A stretch of DNA of 64,000 bases, taken from contig JAKRSC010000001.1 of assembly GCA_022402565.1 (NCBI GenBank), forward strand, positions 1 through 64,000. The letters are read 5' to 3'. Position 1 is the stretch's first letter. The number at the start of each line of letters is the position of its first letter. Positions 31,515 to 41,250 of the stretch are shown one piece after another. Source of the stretch: Hydrotalea sp. Lineage in GTDB: Bacteria; Bacteroidota; Bacteroidia; Chitinophagales; Chitinophagaceae. The notes under the pieces are model-generated. The model made no database searches. It saw only the letters and a list, made by a program, of their open reading frames with translations, and was not told where the DNA came from. The position numbers and the translations under genes were made by a program.

Positions 31515-33107
31515 ATGCCTAAACAGGTTCAATGGCAAATAAAACCTGCTGAAGCTGCCGACCCCAATATAACTAAACAATTATTGTCGGCCTACTTGGC
31601 TGTGCCCATTACTTCCATCAGTGGATTTTATATTGAAAAACAATCCATTGATGCGAGAAGTAAAAAGCAGGTTTGGATCAATCAAACTTTACAGGTTTTT
31701 GTAAACGAAGAAGCAGAAAAACTTCCAAGAAAAACTTATCACTTTAAACAGGTCAATGATACAGCACCTCGTGTACTCGTAATAGGTGCAGGACCCGCTG
31801 GACTTTTTGCAGCTTTACAATTATTAGAAGCGGGTATTCGTCCAATTATAATTGAGCGCGGAAAAGATGTACGGAACAGAAGGAGAGATTTAGCCGCAAT
31901 GAATAAGCAAGGTATTGTAAATCCTGAAAGTAATTACTGTTTTGGAGAGGGAGGTGCAGGAACTTATAGCGATGGGAAGCTCTATACAAGAAGCAATAAA
32001 AGAGGTAACCTGAAGAGAATTCTTGAACTCTTTGTTCAGTTTGGAGCAAAGGAATCGATTCTTTATGAATCTCATCCACATATTGGTACCAATAAACTGC
32101 CTGATATCATTTCAGCCATGCGTAACTGTATCATACAGCATGGAGGCGAAGTACATTTCGAAACAAAACTTACAAAGTTCATTGTTGAAAATGGTGTTTG
32201 TATTGGAGCTGAATTGAATCATCAAAACAAAATCAAAGCAGATGCATTGATCCTTGCAACTGGACATTCAGCACGGGATATTTTTGAGCTCTTACATCAA
32301 CAATCTATTTTAATTGAGGCAAAGCCTTTTGCCTTAGGTGTTCGTATTGAGCATCCACAGTTACTCATAGATCAAATTCAATACCACTGCAACATCCGCG
32401 ATGAACACTTACCTGCTGCATCCTATAGTTTGGTGCAACAAGTTCAACAAAAAGGAGTATTCAGTTTTTGTATGTGTCCTGGTGGCATTATTGCACCAGC
32501 GGCTACCGCTCCTAGGGAAATAGTTGTAAATGGATGGAGCCCTTCAAAAAGAAATAATCCATACGCCAATAGCGGGATGGTGGTAACCATTGACGAAAAA
32601 GAGGCATCTCAATATCTACAATCTAAGGCAATAAAATCAGATCATGCCGACCCATTATTACTCATGCGCTATCAACAACAAGTTGAGCAAGCTGCTTTTG
32701 CATCTGGCGGAGGAAATTTGGTTGCACCAGCACAACGAATGGTCGATTTTGTAAGAGGCATTTCTTCGTCTACCCTACCCAATTGTTCCTACCTACCTGG
32801 CCTCCATTCAGTTCACTTACAAGATGTGCTACCACCAACTGTTCATGCAAGTTTAAGAACAGCCTTCAAAGAATTTGATAAAAAAATGAGGGGCTACTTA
32901 ACCAATGAGGCTGTTATTGTTGCAACTGAAAGTAGAACATCCTCACCTGTTAGAATTCCAAGGGATGCAGAAACACTGGAACATCCGCAAATAAAAGGGC
33001 TATATCCTTGTGCGGAAGGTGCCGGCTATGCAGGCGGTATAGTAAGCGCCGCTATGGATGGAGAGCGGGTTGCTAATATGATTATCCAAAAAATTAAAAG
33101 AACTTAA
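31515..33107 (+). CDS. FAD-dependent dehydrogenase (COG2509-like)
   Basis: A 530-aa flavoprotein with the dinucleotide motif VLVIGAGPAGLFAAL near residue 90, GEGGAGTYSDGKLYTR near 145 and a late GAGYAGGIVSAAMDG near 505. The N-terminal 85 residues are a ferredoxin-like or unknown domain seen in this family. The protein belongs to the family of uncharacterised FAD dehydrogenases, and the substrate is unknown. It is translated just after the DUF3127 gene. Confidence 0.85.
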   Translation: MPKQVQWQIKPAEAADPNITKQLLSAYLAVPITSISGFYIEKQSIDARSKKQVWINQTLQVFVNEEAEKLPRKTYHFKQVNDTAPRVLVIGAGPAGLFAALQLLEAGIRPIIIERGKDVRNRRRDLAAMNKQGIVNPESNYCFGEGGAGTYSDGKLYTRSNKRGNLKRILELFVQFGAKESILYESHPHIGTNKLPDIISAMRNCIIQHGGEVHFETKLTKFIVENGVCIGAELNHQNKIKADALILATGHSARDIFELLHQQSILIEAKPFALGVRIEHPQLLIDQIQYHCNIRDEHLPAASYSLVQQVQQKGVFSFCMCPGGIIAPAATAPREIVVNGWSPSKRNNPYANSGMVVTIDEKEASQYLQSKAIKSDHADPLLLMRYQQQVEQAAFASGGGNLVAPAQRMVDFVRGISSSTLPNCSYLPGLHSVHLQDVLPPTVHASLRTAFKEFDKKMRGYLTNEAVIVATESRTSSPVRIPRDAETLEHPQIKGLYPCAEGAGYAGGIVSAAMDGERVANMIIQKIKRT

Positions 33108-33164
33108 CGGTTTATGTAATATTTTGAGTTCTTATCTTACCAATACAACATTCAAAAGCCATTT

Positions 33165-34103
33165 ATGCAAACCATTTTAGAACTCAAAAACCTTAAGAAG
33201 CACTATGATACGCAAAAAGCCGTAGACGATATTAGCTTCTCCATTAATGAAGGCAGCATTTTTGGTTTACTTGGCCCCAATGGTGCAGGTAAAACCACGC
33301 TCCTGAGAATGATTACTGGAATTTTCTATCCCGATAGCGGCAATATCATATTGGATGGCTCTCCTTTTAATCCAGTTGAAGATGTAGCCAAAATTGGATA
33401 TATGCCTGAAGAAAGGGGTTTGTATAAAAAAATGAAAATTGGTGAACAAGCTTTGTATTTAGCGCAGCTAAAAGGATTAAGCAAGCATGATGCTATGCAA
33501 AAGGTGAAGCATTGGTTCAGCAGACTTGAAATGGAAAGCTGGTGGAATAAAAAAGTAGAGGACCTTAGTAAAGGGATGAGTCAAAAATTACAATTTGTGA
33601 CTACTGTGCTGCATGAACCCCGACTCATCATTTTAGACGAACCATTCAGCGGCTTAGACCCCGTGAATGCGAATTTGATCAAAGACGAAATTTATAATTT
33701 ATCTAAAAGAGGTTGCACCATTATTTTTAGTACCCACCGCATGGAACAGGTAGAAGAAATTTGTGATCATATTGTGTTAGTGAACCTAGGCAAAAAAATT
33801 TTAGACGGCACTGTATACGATGTAAAGCAACAGTTTAAAGAACATAAGTTTCATATTGCTTTGGAAGAAGCTATTCAACTCGCAGGCCACCCTGCATTTG
33901 AAGTGTTGGAAGCAAAGGATAAAGAATGGACGCTTAAAATCAATGAAGGCTATAAAGGCAACGATATACTTCGTCATTTTATTGATCAACAAGCCTCTAT
34001 AGTTTCTTATCAAGAAATTCTTCCTTCATTAAACGACATTTTCATTCAACTGGTAGAAGGTACGCATGCTACTGCCAGAGCATTTCAATCAACCAACGCC
34101 TAA
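33165..34103 (+). CDS. ABC transporter ATP-binding protein
   Basis: A 312-aa ABC ATPase: Walker A GPNGAGKTTLLR near 38, signature LSKGMSQKLQ near 139, Walker B RLIILDEPFSGLDP near 156, H-loop STHRMEQ near 193, and a C-terminal DUF4162-like extension. It pairs with the permease 9 bp downstream as a NatA/NatB-type ABC-2 exporter. The exported substrate is not evident (Na+ or a drug in characterised relatives). Confidence 0.93.
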   Translation: MQTILELKNLKKHYDTQKAVDDISFSINEGSIFGLLGPNGAGKTTLLRMITGIFYPDSGNIILDGSPFNPVEDVAKIGYMPEERGLYKKMKIGEQALYLAQLKGLSKHDAMQKVKHWFSRLEMESWWNKKVEDLSKGMSQKLQFVTTVLHEPRLIILDEPFSGLDPVNANLIKDEIYNLSKRGCTIIFSTHRMEQVEEICDHIVLVNLGKKILDGTVYDVKQQFKEHKFHIALEEAIQLAGHPAFEVLEAKDKEWTLKINEGYKGNDILRHFIDQQASIVSYQEILPSLNDIFIQLVEGTHATARAFQSTNA

Positions 34104-34112
34104 ACTACTTTT

Positions 34113-35432
34113 ATGAATAAAACATGGATCATTGCCCAGCGCGAATTTTTAAGCAGGGTACAAAAGAAAACCTTCTTACTCAGCACCATTGGTTTGCCAT
34201 TGTTGATCTTTGGCTTCTATGCACTCATTGGATACTTTGCTGCTTCCAGTGATTCGGAAGGAGTTACTATTGGAGTAGCAGATAAAAATCAATTATTGGG
34301 TGAAGAATTACAAAAAGATAACGACAGCAAAGACATCAAATTCATATTTCAACCCAATGCTAGTGAGAAAGAACTTATTGTTCAAGTAGAAGAAAAAAAG
34401 ATTGACGGATATATTTTCATTCCTGAGACCATGGACATCAATAACCACCAAGGTTTGCGGGTTAACATGGGTAAAGGAGTTGGTCTACTTACTAGCAGTA
34501 AAGTTCAAAACTCTGTTGAATCGATTTTAGAACAGAAAAAGCTTTTATCGCTTAATATTTCTAAAGCGCAATTAGACAGTGCGAAGAAAAGTGCCAGTAT
34601 TGAAATCACTTCGCTAGACGGAAAAGACAACAAAAACATCACATCAGGTATTGCTTATGGAATTGGTTTTGTAAGTGGGTTTTTAATCTACATCATTCTC
34701 TTTATTTACGGTTCTATGGTTATGAGAGGTGTCATGGAAGAGAAGACTAATCGTATTGCAGAAGTTATTGTGAGCAGTGTAAAACCGTTTCAATTAATGA
34801 TGGGAAAAATTATTGGAATTGGTGCAGTAGGCTTGGTACAATTTCTTATTTGGGTATTGTTGGTTACCATGGTTCAGGCAACACTTCCAGCAATGTTCCC
34901 TGAGATAGGCGGCTCCATGCAAGCTATGGAAGCTGGAGATGTACCTCCACCTGATATGAACTCAATGCAACAAGTATTTAGTCAACTTAGCAACTTCAAT
35001 TTCCCACTCATTATTGGATGTTTTATTTTCTATTTCCTAGGTGGCTACTTGTTATACTCTGCTCTATTTGCTGCAGTTGGAAGTGCTGTTAATGAAGACC
35101 CACAAGATGCACAAAGCTTAATGCTACCTATTACTTTACCAATTGTATTCGGCATTGTAATTATGATGCGTGCTGTAAACGAACCCAATAGTAGCTTGGC
35201 GGTATTCGGCAGTCTTTTCCCATTAACATCGCCCATTGTTATGATGAGTAGAATCCCTTATGGATTAGACGTTGTTCCATTGTGGCAATTAATAGTAAGT
35301 ATGTTGTTACTTATCTTAACCTTCATTTTATTTACTTGGTTTGCGGGTAAGATATACAGAACAGCTATTCTCATGTATGGCAAAAAAATTACATGGAAAG
35401 AATTACTAAAATGGGGTTTGAAAAAAGCCTAA
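34113..35432 (+). CDS. ABC-2 type transporter permease (NatB-like)
   Basis: A 439-aa membrane protein: one N-terminal TM (about 20-45), a large extracytoplasmic loop (about 50-180) and five or six TM segments in 190-430, which is the ABC-2 permease plan with the NatB-type loop. Motifs include MVMRGVMEEKTNRIAEVIVSS near 210. It forms an exporter with the preceding ATPase. An intrinsic bidirectional terminator follows at 35436-35464. Confidence 0.92.
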   Translation: MNKTWIIAQREFLSRVQKKTFLLSTIGLPLLIFGFYALIGYFAASSDSEGVTIGVADKNQLLGEELQKDNDSKDIKFIFQPNASEKELIVQVEEKKIDGYIFIPETMDINNHQGLRVNMGKGVGLLTSSKVQNSVESILEQKKLLSLNISKAQLDSAKKSASIEITSLDGKDNKNITSGIAYGIGFVSGFLIYIILFIYGSMVMRGVMEEKTNRIAEVIVSSVKPFQLMMGKIIGIGAVGLVQFLIWVLLVTMVQATLPAMFPEIGGSMQAMEAGDVPPPDMNSMQQVFSQLSNFNFPLIIGCFIFYFLGGYLLYSALFAAVGSAVNEDPQDAQSLMLPITLPIVFGIVIMMRAVNEPNSSLAVFGSLFPLTSPIVMMSRIPYGLDVVPLWQLIVSMLLLILTFILFTWFAGKIYRTAILMYGKKITWKELLKWGLKKA

Positions 35433-35435
35433 AAC

Positions 35436-35464
35436 AAAAAAGGGAGCTCAGGCTCCCTTTTTTA
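35436..35464. terminator. Bidirectional intrinsic terminator between convergent genes
   Basis: AAAAAAGGGAGC-TCAG-GCTCCCTTTTTT: a perfect 6-bp core with A/T tracts on both sides. The stop codon of the minus-strand NMO-type gene (35448-35450) lies in the loop, so that gene's last codons are part of the terminator. Confidence 0.9.
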
Positions 35465-36392
35465 TTGAATCTAAAAGTGTATTGTATTCACGCCAAATTT
35501 CAGCAACCACTTCTGCAGCAGGTTGAATGCGATGCACTAAAGCTGCTACTTGTCCAATTTCTAATTCACCTTCTTCTAAATCGCCTTCAAACATGCCTTT
35601 CTTAGCCCTGCCCTTTCCTAAAATTTCCTTCAAACTCTTTGCATCAGCTCCTGCATCTTCTGCAGCCTGAATTTTATGATAGAATGCATTTTTAAGTAAT
35701 CGAACTGGAACAGTTTTTTTCATACTCAACTGTGTAGCCCCTTCGCCTGCTTGAATAACCGCGTCTTTAAAAGATTCATGTGAGGACGCTTCAGGGGTAC
35801 ATACGAACCTCGTACCAATTTGTACTGCTTCTGCACCCAAAATCATTGCAGCCAACATTTGTTGTCCAGTTGCAATTCCTCCAGCTGCTATCACTGGAAT
35901 ATCAACCGCTGCTTTTACCAAAGGGATTAGAACAAAACTTGTGGTTTCTTCCCGACCGTTATGTCCCCCTGCTTCAAACCCTTCTGCAACCACTGCATCA
36001 CACCCTGCCTTTTGTGCTTTTTCTGCAAATTTTGCACTGGCAACTACATGCACAACACGAATACCGGCATCTTTCAAACGCTGAGTATAAGTAGCCGGAT
36101 TACCAGCACTTGTTATGACTATGGGAACACGATGTTGAATGACTGTTTCAATGTGCGACTCGATATCGGGATATAACAAGGGAATATTCACCGCAAATGG
36201 TGCAGAGCAGTGTGCTTTACACTGTTGCAAATGATACTGCAAAACTTCTGGGTACATGCTTCCACTGCCAATAACCCCTAGTGCGCCAGCATTCGAAACT
36301 GCAGATGCCAAACGCCATCCACTATTCCAAACCATTCCTGCCTGAATCAATGGTATTTTAATTCCAAATAAATCTGGAATGCTGCTTTGCAT
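35448..36392 (-). CDS. Nitronate monooxygenase / FabK-like flavoprotein
   Basis: A 314-aa TIM-barrel FMN enzyme of the NMO/2-nitropropane dioxygenase superfamily: IPLIQAGMVWNSGWRLASAV at the N-terminus, AEGFEAGGHNGREETTS near 135 with the conserved His, PVIAAGGIATGQQM near 165 and GAEAVQIGTRFVCTPEA near 190. FabK enoyl-ACP reductases share the fold, so the precise reaction (nitronate oxidation or enoyl reduction) is undetermined. The gene reads toward the ABC permease and starts 16 bp after the nucleotidyltransferase gene, in the same direction. Confidence 0.85.
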   Translation of the reverse strand: MQSSIPDLFGIKIPLIQAGMVWNSGWRLASAVSNAGALGVIGSGSMYPEVLQYHLQQCKAHCSAPFAVNIPLLYPDIESHIETVIQHRVPIVITSAGNPATYTQRLKDAGIRVVHVVASAKFAEKAQKAGCDAVVAEGFEAGGHNGREETTSFVLIPLVKAAVDIPVIAAGGIATGQQMLAAMILGAEAVQIGTRFVCTPEASSHESFKDAVIQAGEGATQLSMKKTVPVRLLKNAFYHKIQAAEDAGADAKSLKEILGKGRAKKGMFEGDLEEGELEIGQVAALVHRIQPAAEVVAEIWREYNTLLDSIKKGA

Positions 36393-36407
36393 AGGTACAA
36401 TGATTAT

Positions 36408-37397
36408 TTAGCCGAAATCAATTTCTGTATTGTCGCCAATATTCAAACTTCTACTCAACCCTTTCACCGATGCATCTGAGCCTATCAAAGAATGATCAAC
36501 CACCACTTCGTACAAGTTAGTAAACGATCCAATGATACTATCACGAACAATGGAGTACTGTATAGTTGTATCGGCACCAATAGCAACATTTGGACCAATG
36601 ATTGAATTTTTTATAACGCAACCTCTGGCAATACTTACAGGAGGAACAATAATGGTATTTTCAAATTTGTACTCTTCCTTAATTACACCTCCAAACTTTT
36701 TCAACAAAGTGGCATTACTCTCCAGTAAAGAATCTTTCTTGCCACAATCAAACCAGTTCTTCACTTTAAATGCCTGAAACTTAGCGCCTCTTTTAATCAT
36801 ACAGTCAAGCGCATCTGTTAAATTATAGTCGCCTGCATTGGGCGATTGTTGTAAAATATGATGCAAACAGTCGAATAAAAAATCTGTTTCCTTAATTTTA
36901 TACAATCCAACCAAAGCCATGTTGCTTTTTGGAATAGCCGGTTTTTCAACCACACTTTCAATAAATCCATCATCATTAATGGTAGCAACGCCAAAATCGC
37001 GCGGATCGTCTACTTTTTTCACACCCAACATGCTATAAGGACTATCCATTACTTCCTTCACATCATACTCGCAAATGGTATCGCCTAATGCAACAAACAC
37101 TTCGTCATTTCCTACAATAGCTTTGGTTAACTCAACCGCATGACCAGTGCCCTGTCGCTCATTTTGGTAAACAAAGTAGGTGTCTAAATGAGGATAAGCT
37201 TCCTTCACATACTCCTGAATTTTTTCTCCTAAATAGCCAACAATAAAAACAAACTCTTTAATGCCTGCCTCGTGTAATTGATCGATAATAAAACTCAAAA
37301 TCGTTTTACCTGCCAGCGGAATTAAGGCCTTGGGTTGAGTATATGTATGTGGACGGAGCTTGGTACCTGCACCAGCCACTGGTATAATTGCTTTCAT
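36408..37397 (-). CDS. Sugar-phosphate nucleotidyltransferase
   Basis: A 329-aa protein with the N-terminal nucleotidyltransferase signature (VAGAGTKLRPHTYTQPKALI, residues 7-26), GDTICEYDV near 105, and a C-terminal left-handed beta helix of hexapeptides (IARGCVIKNSIIGPNVAIGA near 258). It probably activates glucose-1-phosphate or a related sugar for cell-envelope polysaccharide; dTDP-glucose and UDP-GlcNAc synthases are both possible. It is co-oriented with the NMO-type gene. Confidence 0.87.
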   Translation of the reverse strand: MKAIIPVAGAGTKLRPHTYTQPKALIPLAGKTILSFIIDQLHEAGIKEFVFIVGYLGEKIQEYVKEAYPHLDTYFVYQNERQGTGHAVELTKAIVGNDEVFVALGDTICEYDVKEVMDSPYSMLGVKKVDDPRDFGVATINDDGFIESVVEKPAIPKSNMALVGLYKIKETDFLFDCLHHILQQSPNAGDYNLTDALDCMIKRGAKFQAFKVKNWFDCGKKDSLLESNATLLKKFGGVIKEEYKFENTIIVPPVSIARGCVIKNSIIGPNVAIGADTTIQYSIVRDSIIGSFTNLYEVVVDHSLIGSDASVKGLSRSLNIGDNTEIDFG

Positions 37398-37553
37398 GGG
37401 GGTCTTTTATTTACGCCTTCACCTCAATGTGTACAATTGACACAATCACTTTCGCGAAGTGAAATTAGACAAATTCAGCATTTCAGCAACAAATGTGGAC
37501 ATTTTGAGGGTGAAATGGCTTCCACAAAGACACAAGAACATGTCATTAAACTG

Positions 37554-37561
37554 TACTTTTG
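37554..37561 (+). promoter_or_regulatory. Bacteroidota -7 element upstream of glyA
   Basis: TACTTTTG, 20 bp before the glyA ATG at 37582. The downstream position of this promoter supports the short form of GlyA over a 41-residue N-terminal extension. Confidence 0.55.
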
Positions 37562-37581
37562 CCCGAAATAAATTTGATACC

Positions 37582-38862
37582 ATGCAACGCGATCAGTTGG
37601 TTTTTGATTTAATTGGAAAGGAATTAAACCGTCAGCGTAGAGGAATAGAACTCATTGCTTCTGAGAACTTTACAAGCTTGCAAGTGATGCAAGCTATGGG
37701 TAGTGTAATGACAAATAAATATGCCGAAGGATATCCAGGAAGAAGGTATTATGGAGGCTGTGAAGTGGTTGACCAAACAGAGCAATTAGCCATTGACCGA
37801 TTGAAGCAAATTTTTGGTGTTGAATATGCAAACGTGCAGCCACATAGTGGGGCTCAGGCAAATGCAGCAGTTATGCTCGCTATTCTTCAACCTGGTGATG
37901 CCATTTTAGGTTTGGACCTAAGTATGGGCGGTCATTTAACGCATGGTTCTCCTGTTAATTTCAGCGGAAAATTATACCAACCACATTTCTACGGCGTTCG
38001 CCAGGAAGATGGATTGGTAGACTATGAAATGCTTGAAACCAAAGCGCGTGAAGTAAAACCAAAACTGATTATTTGTGGTGCAAGTGCGTATAGTCGCGAC
38101 TGGGATTATGCGCGTATTAGAAAAGTAGCAGATGAAGTAGGTGCGTTTGTTCTAGCAGATATTGCACACCCTGCAGGATTAATTGCAAAAGGCTTATTGA
38201 ATAGTCCATTTGATTATTGCGATTTTGTGACTTCAACTACCCATAAAACCCTACGCGGACCAAGAGGTGGTATAATTATGATGAAAAAAGATCGCGAAAA
38301 TCCATTTGGACAGAAAGATTTGAAAGGCAACCTAAAACCAATGAGCAATTTGTTGGATATGGCTGTTTTCCCTGGAACACAAGGTGGTCCTTTAGAGCAT
38401 GTCATTGCCGCAAAAGCAATAGCTTTTGGCGAGATTTTAAGCGATGAATTTTTAGTGTACCAACAACAAGTCCGTAAGAATGCACAAGCAATGGCAAAAG
38501 CGTTTGTTGACCGTAACTATCAAATTATTAGCGGTGGAACAGATAACCACCTCATGCTCATCGACCTTAGGAATAAATCAATCAGTGGTAAAAAAGCTGA
38601 AAATGTTCTTGGGCAAGCAGATATTACTGCAAATAAAAATATGGTGCCGTTTGATGATAAAAGTGCTTTTGTAACCTCTGGTATTCGCTTTGGTGTTTCA
38701 GCAATTACAACAAGGGGACTGAAAGAAGTGGATATGGAATTTGTTGTACATTCAATTGATACTGTTCTAATGAATCCAGAAGATGCTGCTATTATTAGCA
38801 AGGTTCAGAAGAGCGTGAACGATTACATGCAACAGTTTCCACTATATCCTGAGTTGGGTTAA
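37582..38862 (+). CDS. glyA: Serine hydroxymethyltransferase
   Basis: A 426-aa PLP enzyme: [11 protein letters not shown] near 22, [17 protein letters not shown] near 50, and the PLP lysine in [15 protein letters not shown] near 225. It makes glycine and 5,10-methylene-THF from serine, feeding the folate pool also used by FolD about 2 kb downstream. I chose the ATG at 37582 ([11 protein letters not shown]); the frame is open further upstream, but the -7 element at 37554 lies in that extension. Confidence 0.96.
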   Translation: MQRDQLVFDLIGKELNRQRRGIELIASENFTSLQVMQAMGSVMTNKYAEGYPGRRYYGGCEVVDQTEQLAIDRLKQIFGVEYANVQPHSGAQANAAVMLAILQPGDAILGLDLSMGGHLTHGSPVNFSGKLYQPHFYGVRQEDGLVDYEMLETKAREVKPKLIICGASAYSRDWDYARIRKVADEVGAFVLADIAHPAGLIAKGLLNSPFDYCDFVTSTTHKTLRGPRGGIIMMKKDRENPFGQKDLKGNLKPMSNLLDMAVFPGTQGGPLEHVIAAKAIAFGEILSDEFLVYQQQVRKNAQAMAKAFVDRNYQIISGGTDNHLMLIDLRNKSISGKKAENVLGQADITANKNMVPFDDKSAFVTSGIRFGVSAITTRGLKEVDMEFVVHSIDTVLMNPEDAAIISKVQKSVNDYMQQFPLYPELG

Positions 38863-38902
38863 GTGAAATGAATTAATACCTTTAAAGCACAGAAACTTTT
38901 AT

Positions 38903-39325
38903 ATGATTCAACGTATTCAATCGCTTTGGTTGCTAATTGCAGGAATCCTGTCGTTTGCAACCTTTCGCTTATCATACTTTAGTGGCAACAAATTAGACAC
39001 AACAACCAACGAAAAGGTTTTTATCTCATTAAATGCCAGTGAGCATATTGTATTAATGATATTGGCTGTAGCAATTGCAGTTGCAAGCTGGGTAGCCATT
39101 TTTTTATATAAGGATAGAAAACGTCAGTTACTTGTAACAGGTACCATTCTTGTTGTATCACTCATCAACATAGCTTTCTATCACCACCAAAGTGGTCAAT
39201 TTGTGGAAGGCAAAATGGATTTAACAAGCATAGCAATTTTTTCAATACCCGCGTTTGTTGCATTAGCCTTCAGGGGTATTTGGAAAGATGAACAGTTGGT
39301 GAAAAGTGCTGATCGCTTGCGCTAG
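38903..39325 (+). CDS. DUF4293 membrane protein
   Basis: A 140-aa protein starting MIQRIQSLWLLIAGIL with four predicted TM helices, which is the DUF4293 pattern of Bacteroidota. Its function is unknown. Its stop abuts the stop of the convergent DUF3467 gene (39325/39326) with no room for a terminator. Confidence 0.85.
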   Translation: MIQRIQSLWLLIAGILSFATFRLSYFSGNKLDTTTNEKVFISLNASEHIVLMILAVAIAVASWVAIFLYKDRKRQLLVTGTILVVSLINIAFYHHQSGQFVEGKMDLTSIAIFSIPAFVALAFRGIWKDEQLVKSADRLR

Positions 39326-39634
39326 TTAAGCCTGAGCAATTGGACCAAAATTCATAGGAATTTCTACCTGCTCCAAATCTTGGATAGCTCCATTTGCTTC
39401 TTCAAAGCGCTCAATATTTTCTGCTAATGCCTTCATGAATTTCTTAGCATGCATGGGGGTGAAGATTATACGTGACTTTACCCTGCTCTTTGGAACGCCG
39501 GGCATTACATTCACAAAATCAATCACAAATTCGGCATTGCTATGTGTGATAATAGCTAGATTGGCATAAGCACCATCAGCAATGTCTTCATTGATTTCAA
39601 TATTCAACTGGTTATTCGGCATTTCTTGATTCAT
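39326..39634 (-). CDS. DUF3467 protein
   Basis: A 102-aa cytosolic protein (MNQEMPNNQLNIEINEDIADG) with the DUF3467 features YANLAIITHSNAEFVIDF, SRVKSRIIFTPMHAKKF and an acidic C-terminus. I chose the ATG at 39634; an upstream one at 39709 would run through the folD promoter region and add 25 unlikely residues. The gene is divergent from folD. Function unknown. Confidence 0.85.
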   Translation of the reverse strand: MNQEMPNNQLNIEINEDIADGAYANLAIITHSNAEFVIDFVNVMPGVPKSRVKSRIIFTPMHAKKFMKALAENIERFEEANGAIQDLEQVEIPMNFGPIAQA

Positions 39635-39695
39635 AGAAAAAATTGAAGGCGTAAAAGTAAGATAAAAATCCACAGCAGGAAATAAGTCCAGACCG

Positions 39696-39703
39696 TACCT
39701 TTG
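39696..39703 (+). promoter_or_regulatory. Bacteroidota -7 element adjacent to the folD start
   Basis: TACCTTTG ends 5 bp before the folD ATG (39708). A start point 4-8 nt beyond it would coincide with the ATG, implying a leaderless or near-leaderless transcript. Confidence 0.5.
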
Positions 39704-39707
39704 CGCC

Positions 39708-40592
39708 ATGATACGCTTAGACGGGAAAATAGCTTCCCAATCCGTAAAACAATCACTGAAAATTGAAGTTGATAACCTTTTAGCTGCTGGAAAAAGACCT
39801 CCTCACCTAGCAGCAGTTTTGGTTGGCAGTAATGGAGCCAGCGAAACATACGTTGCAAGTAAGGTTAAAACATGTGAAGCATTAGGTTTTGCTTCAACCT
39901 TAATTCGTTTGCCTGAAAATATTTCTCAAGATGAACTTGTTTCTAAAGTGCAAGAGCTGAACAGAAACGAAGAAATTGATGGAATCTTAGTACAACTACC
40001 TCTACCTAAGCATATCAATGAATCAGCTATTATTGAAGCAATTGATGCGTCTAAAGATGTAGATGGCTTTCATCCCATCAGTGCAGGTCGACTTACATTA
40101 GGCTTGCCTACTTTCATTCCGGCAACACCCTATGGCATTCAGTTAATGCTCGAACATTTTCAAATATCTACCTCAGGCAAGCATGCTGTTGTTATAGGCA
40201 GAAGTAATATTGTAGGCAGACCAATGAGCATTTTATTAAGTCAGAACCACGCCTATGGCAATGCAACCGTTACAGTCTGTCACTCAAAAACGCCTAACCT
40301 AGAAGAAATTTGCAAATCAGCAGATATTTTGGTGGCAGCTTTAGGCAAACCGGGATTTGTAAAAAAAGACATGGTAAAACCTGGAGCTGTTGTTATTGAT
40401 GTAGGCATCACTAGAATGGACGATAGTGCGCATCCAAAAGGATACAAAATAGTAGGCGATGTTGACTTTGATGAAGTGGCTCCTATTTCATCAGCTATAA
40501 CACCGGTTCCAGGTGGTGTAGGCTTAATGACCATTGCCGGACTGATGAAGAATACCTTACTCGCTTACCAAAACAGAACAACCGCTTCATGA
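39708..40592 (+). CDS. folD: Methylene-THF dehydrogenase / methenyl-THF cyclohydrolase
   Basis: A 294-aa FolD: PPHLAAVLVGSNGASETYVASK near 33 with the catalytic Lys, DGILVQLPLPKH near 96, CHSKT near 195 and TPVPGGVGLMTIAGLMKN near 265. It interconverts methylene-, methenyl- and formyl-THF. It overlaps queE by 4 bp (ATGA), so the two are co-translated. Confidence 0.96.
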   Translation: MIRLDGKIASQSVKQSLKIEVDNLLAAGKRPPHLAAVLVGSNGASETYVASKVKTCEALGFASTLIRLPENISQDELVSKVQELNRNEEIDGILVQLPLPKHINESAIIEAIDASKDVDGFHPISAGRLTLGLPTFIPATPYGIQLMLEHFQISTSGKHAVVIGRSNIVGRPMSILLSQNHAYGNATVTVCHSKTPNLEEICKSADILVAALGKPGFVKKDMVKPGAVVIDVGITRMDDSAHPKGYKIVGDVDFDEVAPISSAITPVPGGVGLMTIAGLMKNTLLAYQNRTTAS

Positions 40593-41206
40593 TTGGACAA
40601 CAATTGCCTGTAATGGAATCTTTTTATACCCTGCAAGGCGAAGGCATGCACCAGGGTAAGGCCGCCTATTTCATTCGATTAGGGGGTTGTGATGTTGGCT
40701 GTGTTTGGTGCGATGTAAAAGAGAGTTGGGACATGACTGCACACCCTATATTTTCTGTTACAGATATTGTTGATAAAGCGATTAAAGAAACACCTGCTGC
40801 AACAAGTAAAATTGCAGTTATAACCGGTGGAGAACCCTTGATGCATCCATTAGATCATCTTACCGAATCATTACATGCTGCTGGTTTTCAAACCAACATT
40901 GAAACGTCTGGCTCTCATGCATTGAGCGGCAATTGGGATTGGATATGTTTTTCACCAAAAAAATTTAAAGCACCACTTCCAGGTATTTTTCAAAAAGCGA
41001 ACGAATTGAAAGTGGTGATTTACAACAAGCATGATTTTGAGTGGGCTGAAAGTTTTAGAAAAGACTTAGCTAAAGATTGCAAATTGTATTTACAACCAGA
41101 ATGGAGCAAAGCAGATACAATGACTCCATTAATCGTAGAATACATTAAGGCTCATCCAGAATGGCAATTGAGCTTACAAATTCACAAATACATCAACGTA
41201 CCGTAA
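40589..41206 (+). CDS. queE: 7-carboxy-7-deazaguanine synthase
   Basis: A 205-aa radical-SAM enzyme: FYTLQGEGMHQGKAAYFIRL leads to the cluster motif CDVGCVWC (CX3CX2C, near 34-41), and ITGGEPL near 79 is the SAM GGE motif. It makes 7-carboxy-7-deazaguanine for queuosine. It overlaps folD by 4 bp. Length is normal for the short QueE form. Confidence 0.94.
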   Translation: MIGQQLPVMESFYTLQGEGMHQGKAAYFIRLGGCDVGCVWCDVKESWDMTAHPIFSVTDIVDKAIKETPAATSKIAVITGGEPLMHPLDHLTESLHAAGFQTNIETSGSHALSGNWDWICFSPKKFKAPLPGIFQKANELKVVIYNKHDFEWAESFRKDLAKDCKLYLQPEWSKADTMTPLIVEYIKAHPEWQLSLQIHKYINVP

Positions 41207-41250
41207 AAATTAACAAAGGCAACTCCCCTTTTTTTCGGAAATTGCTCTGC

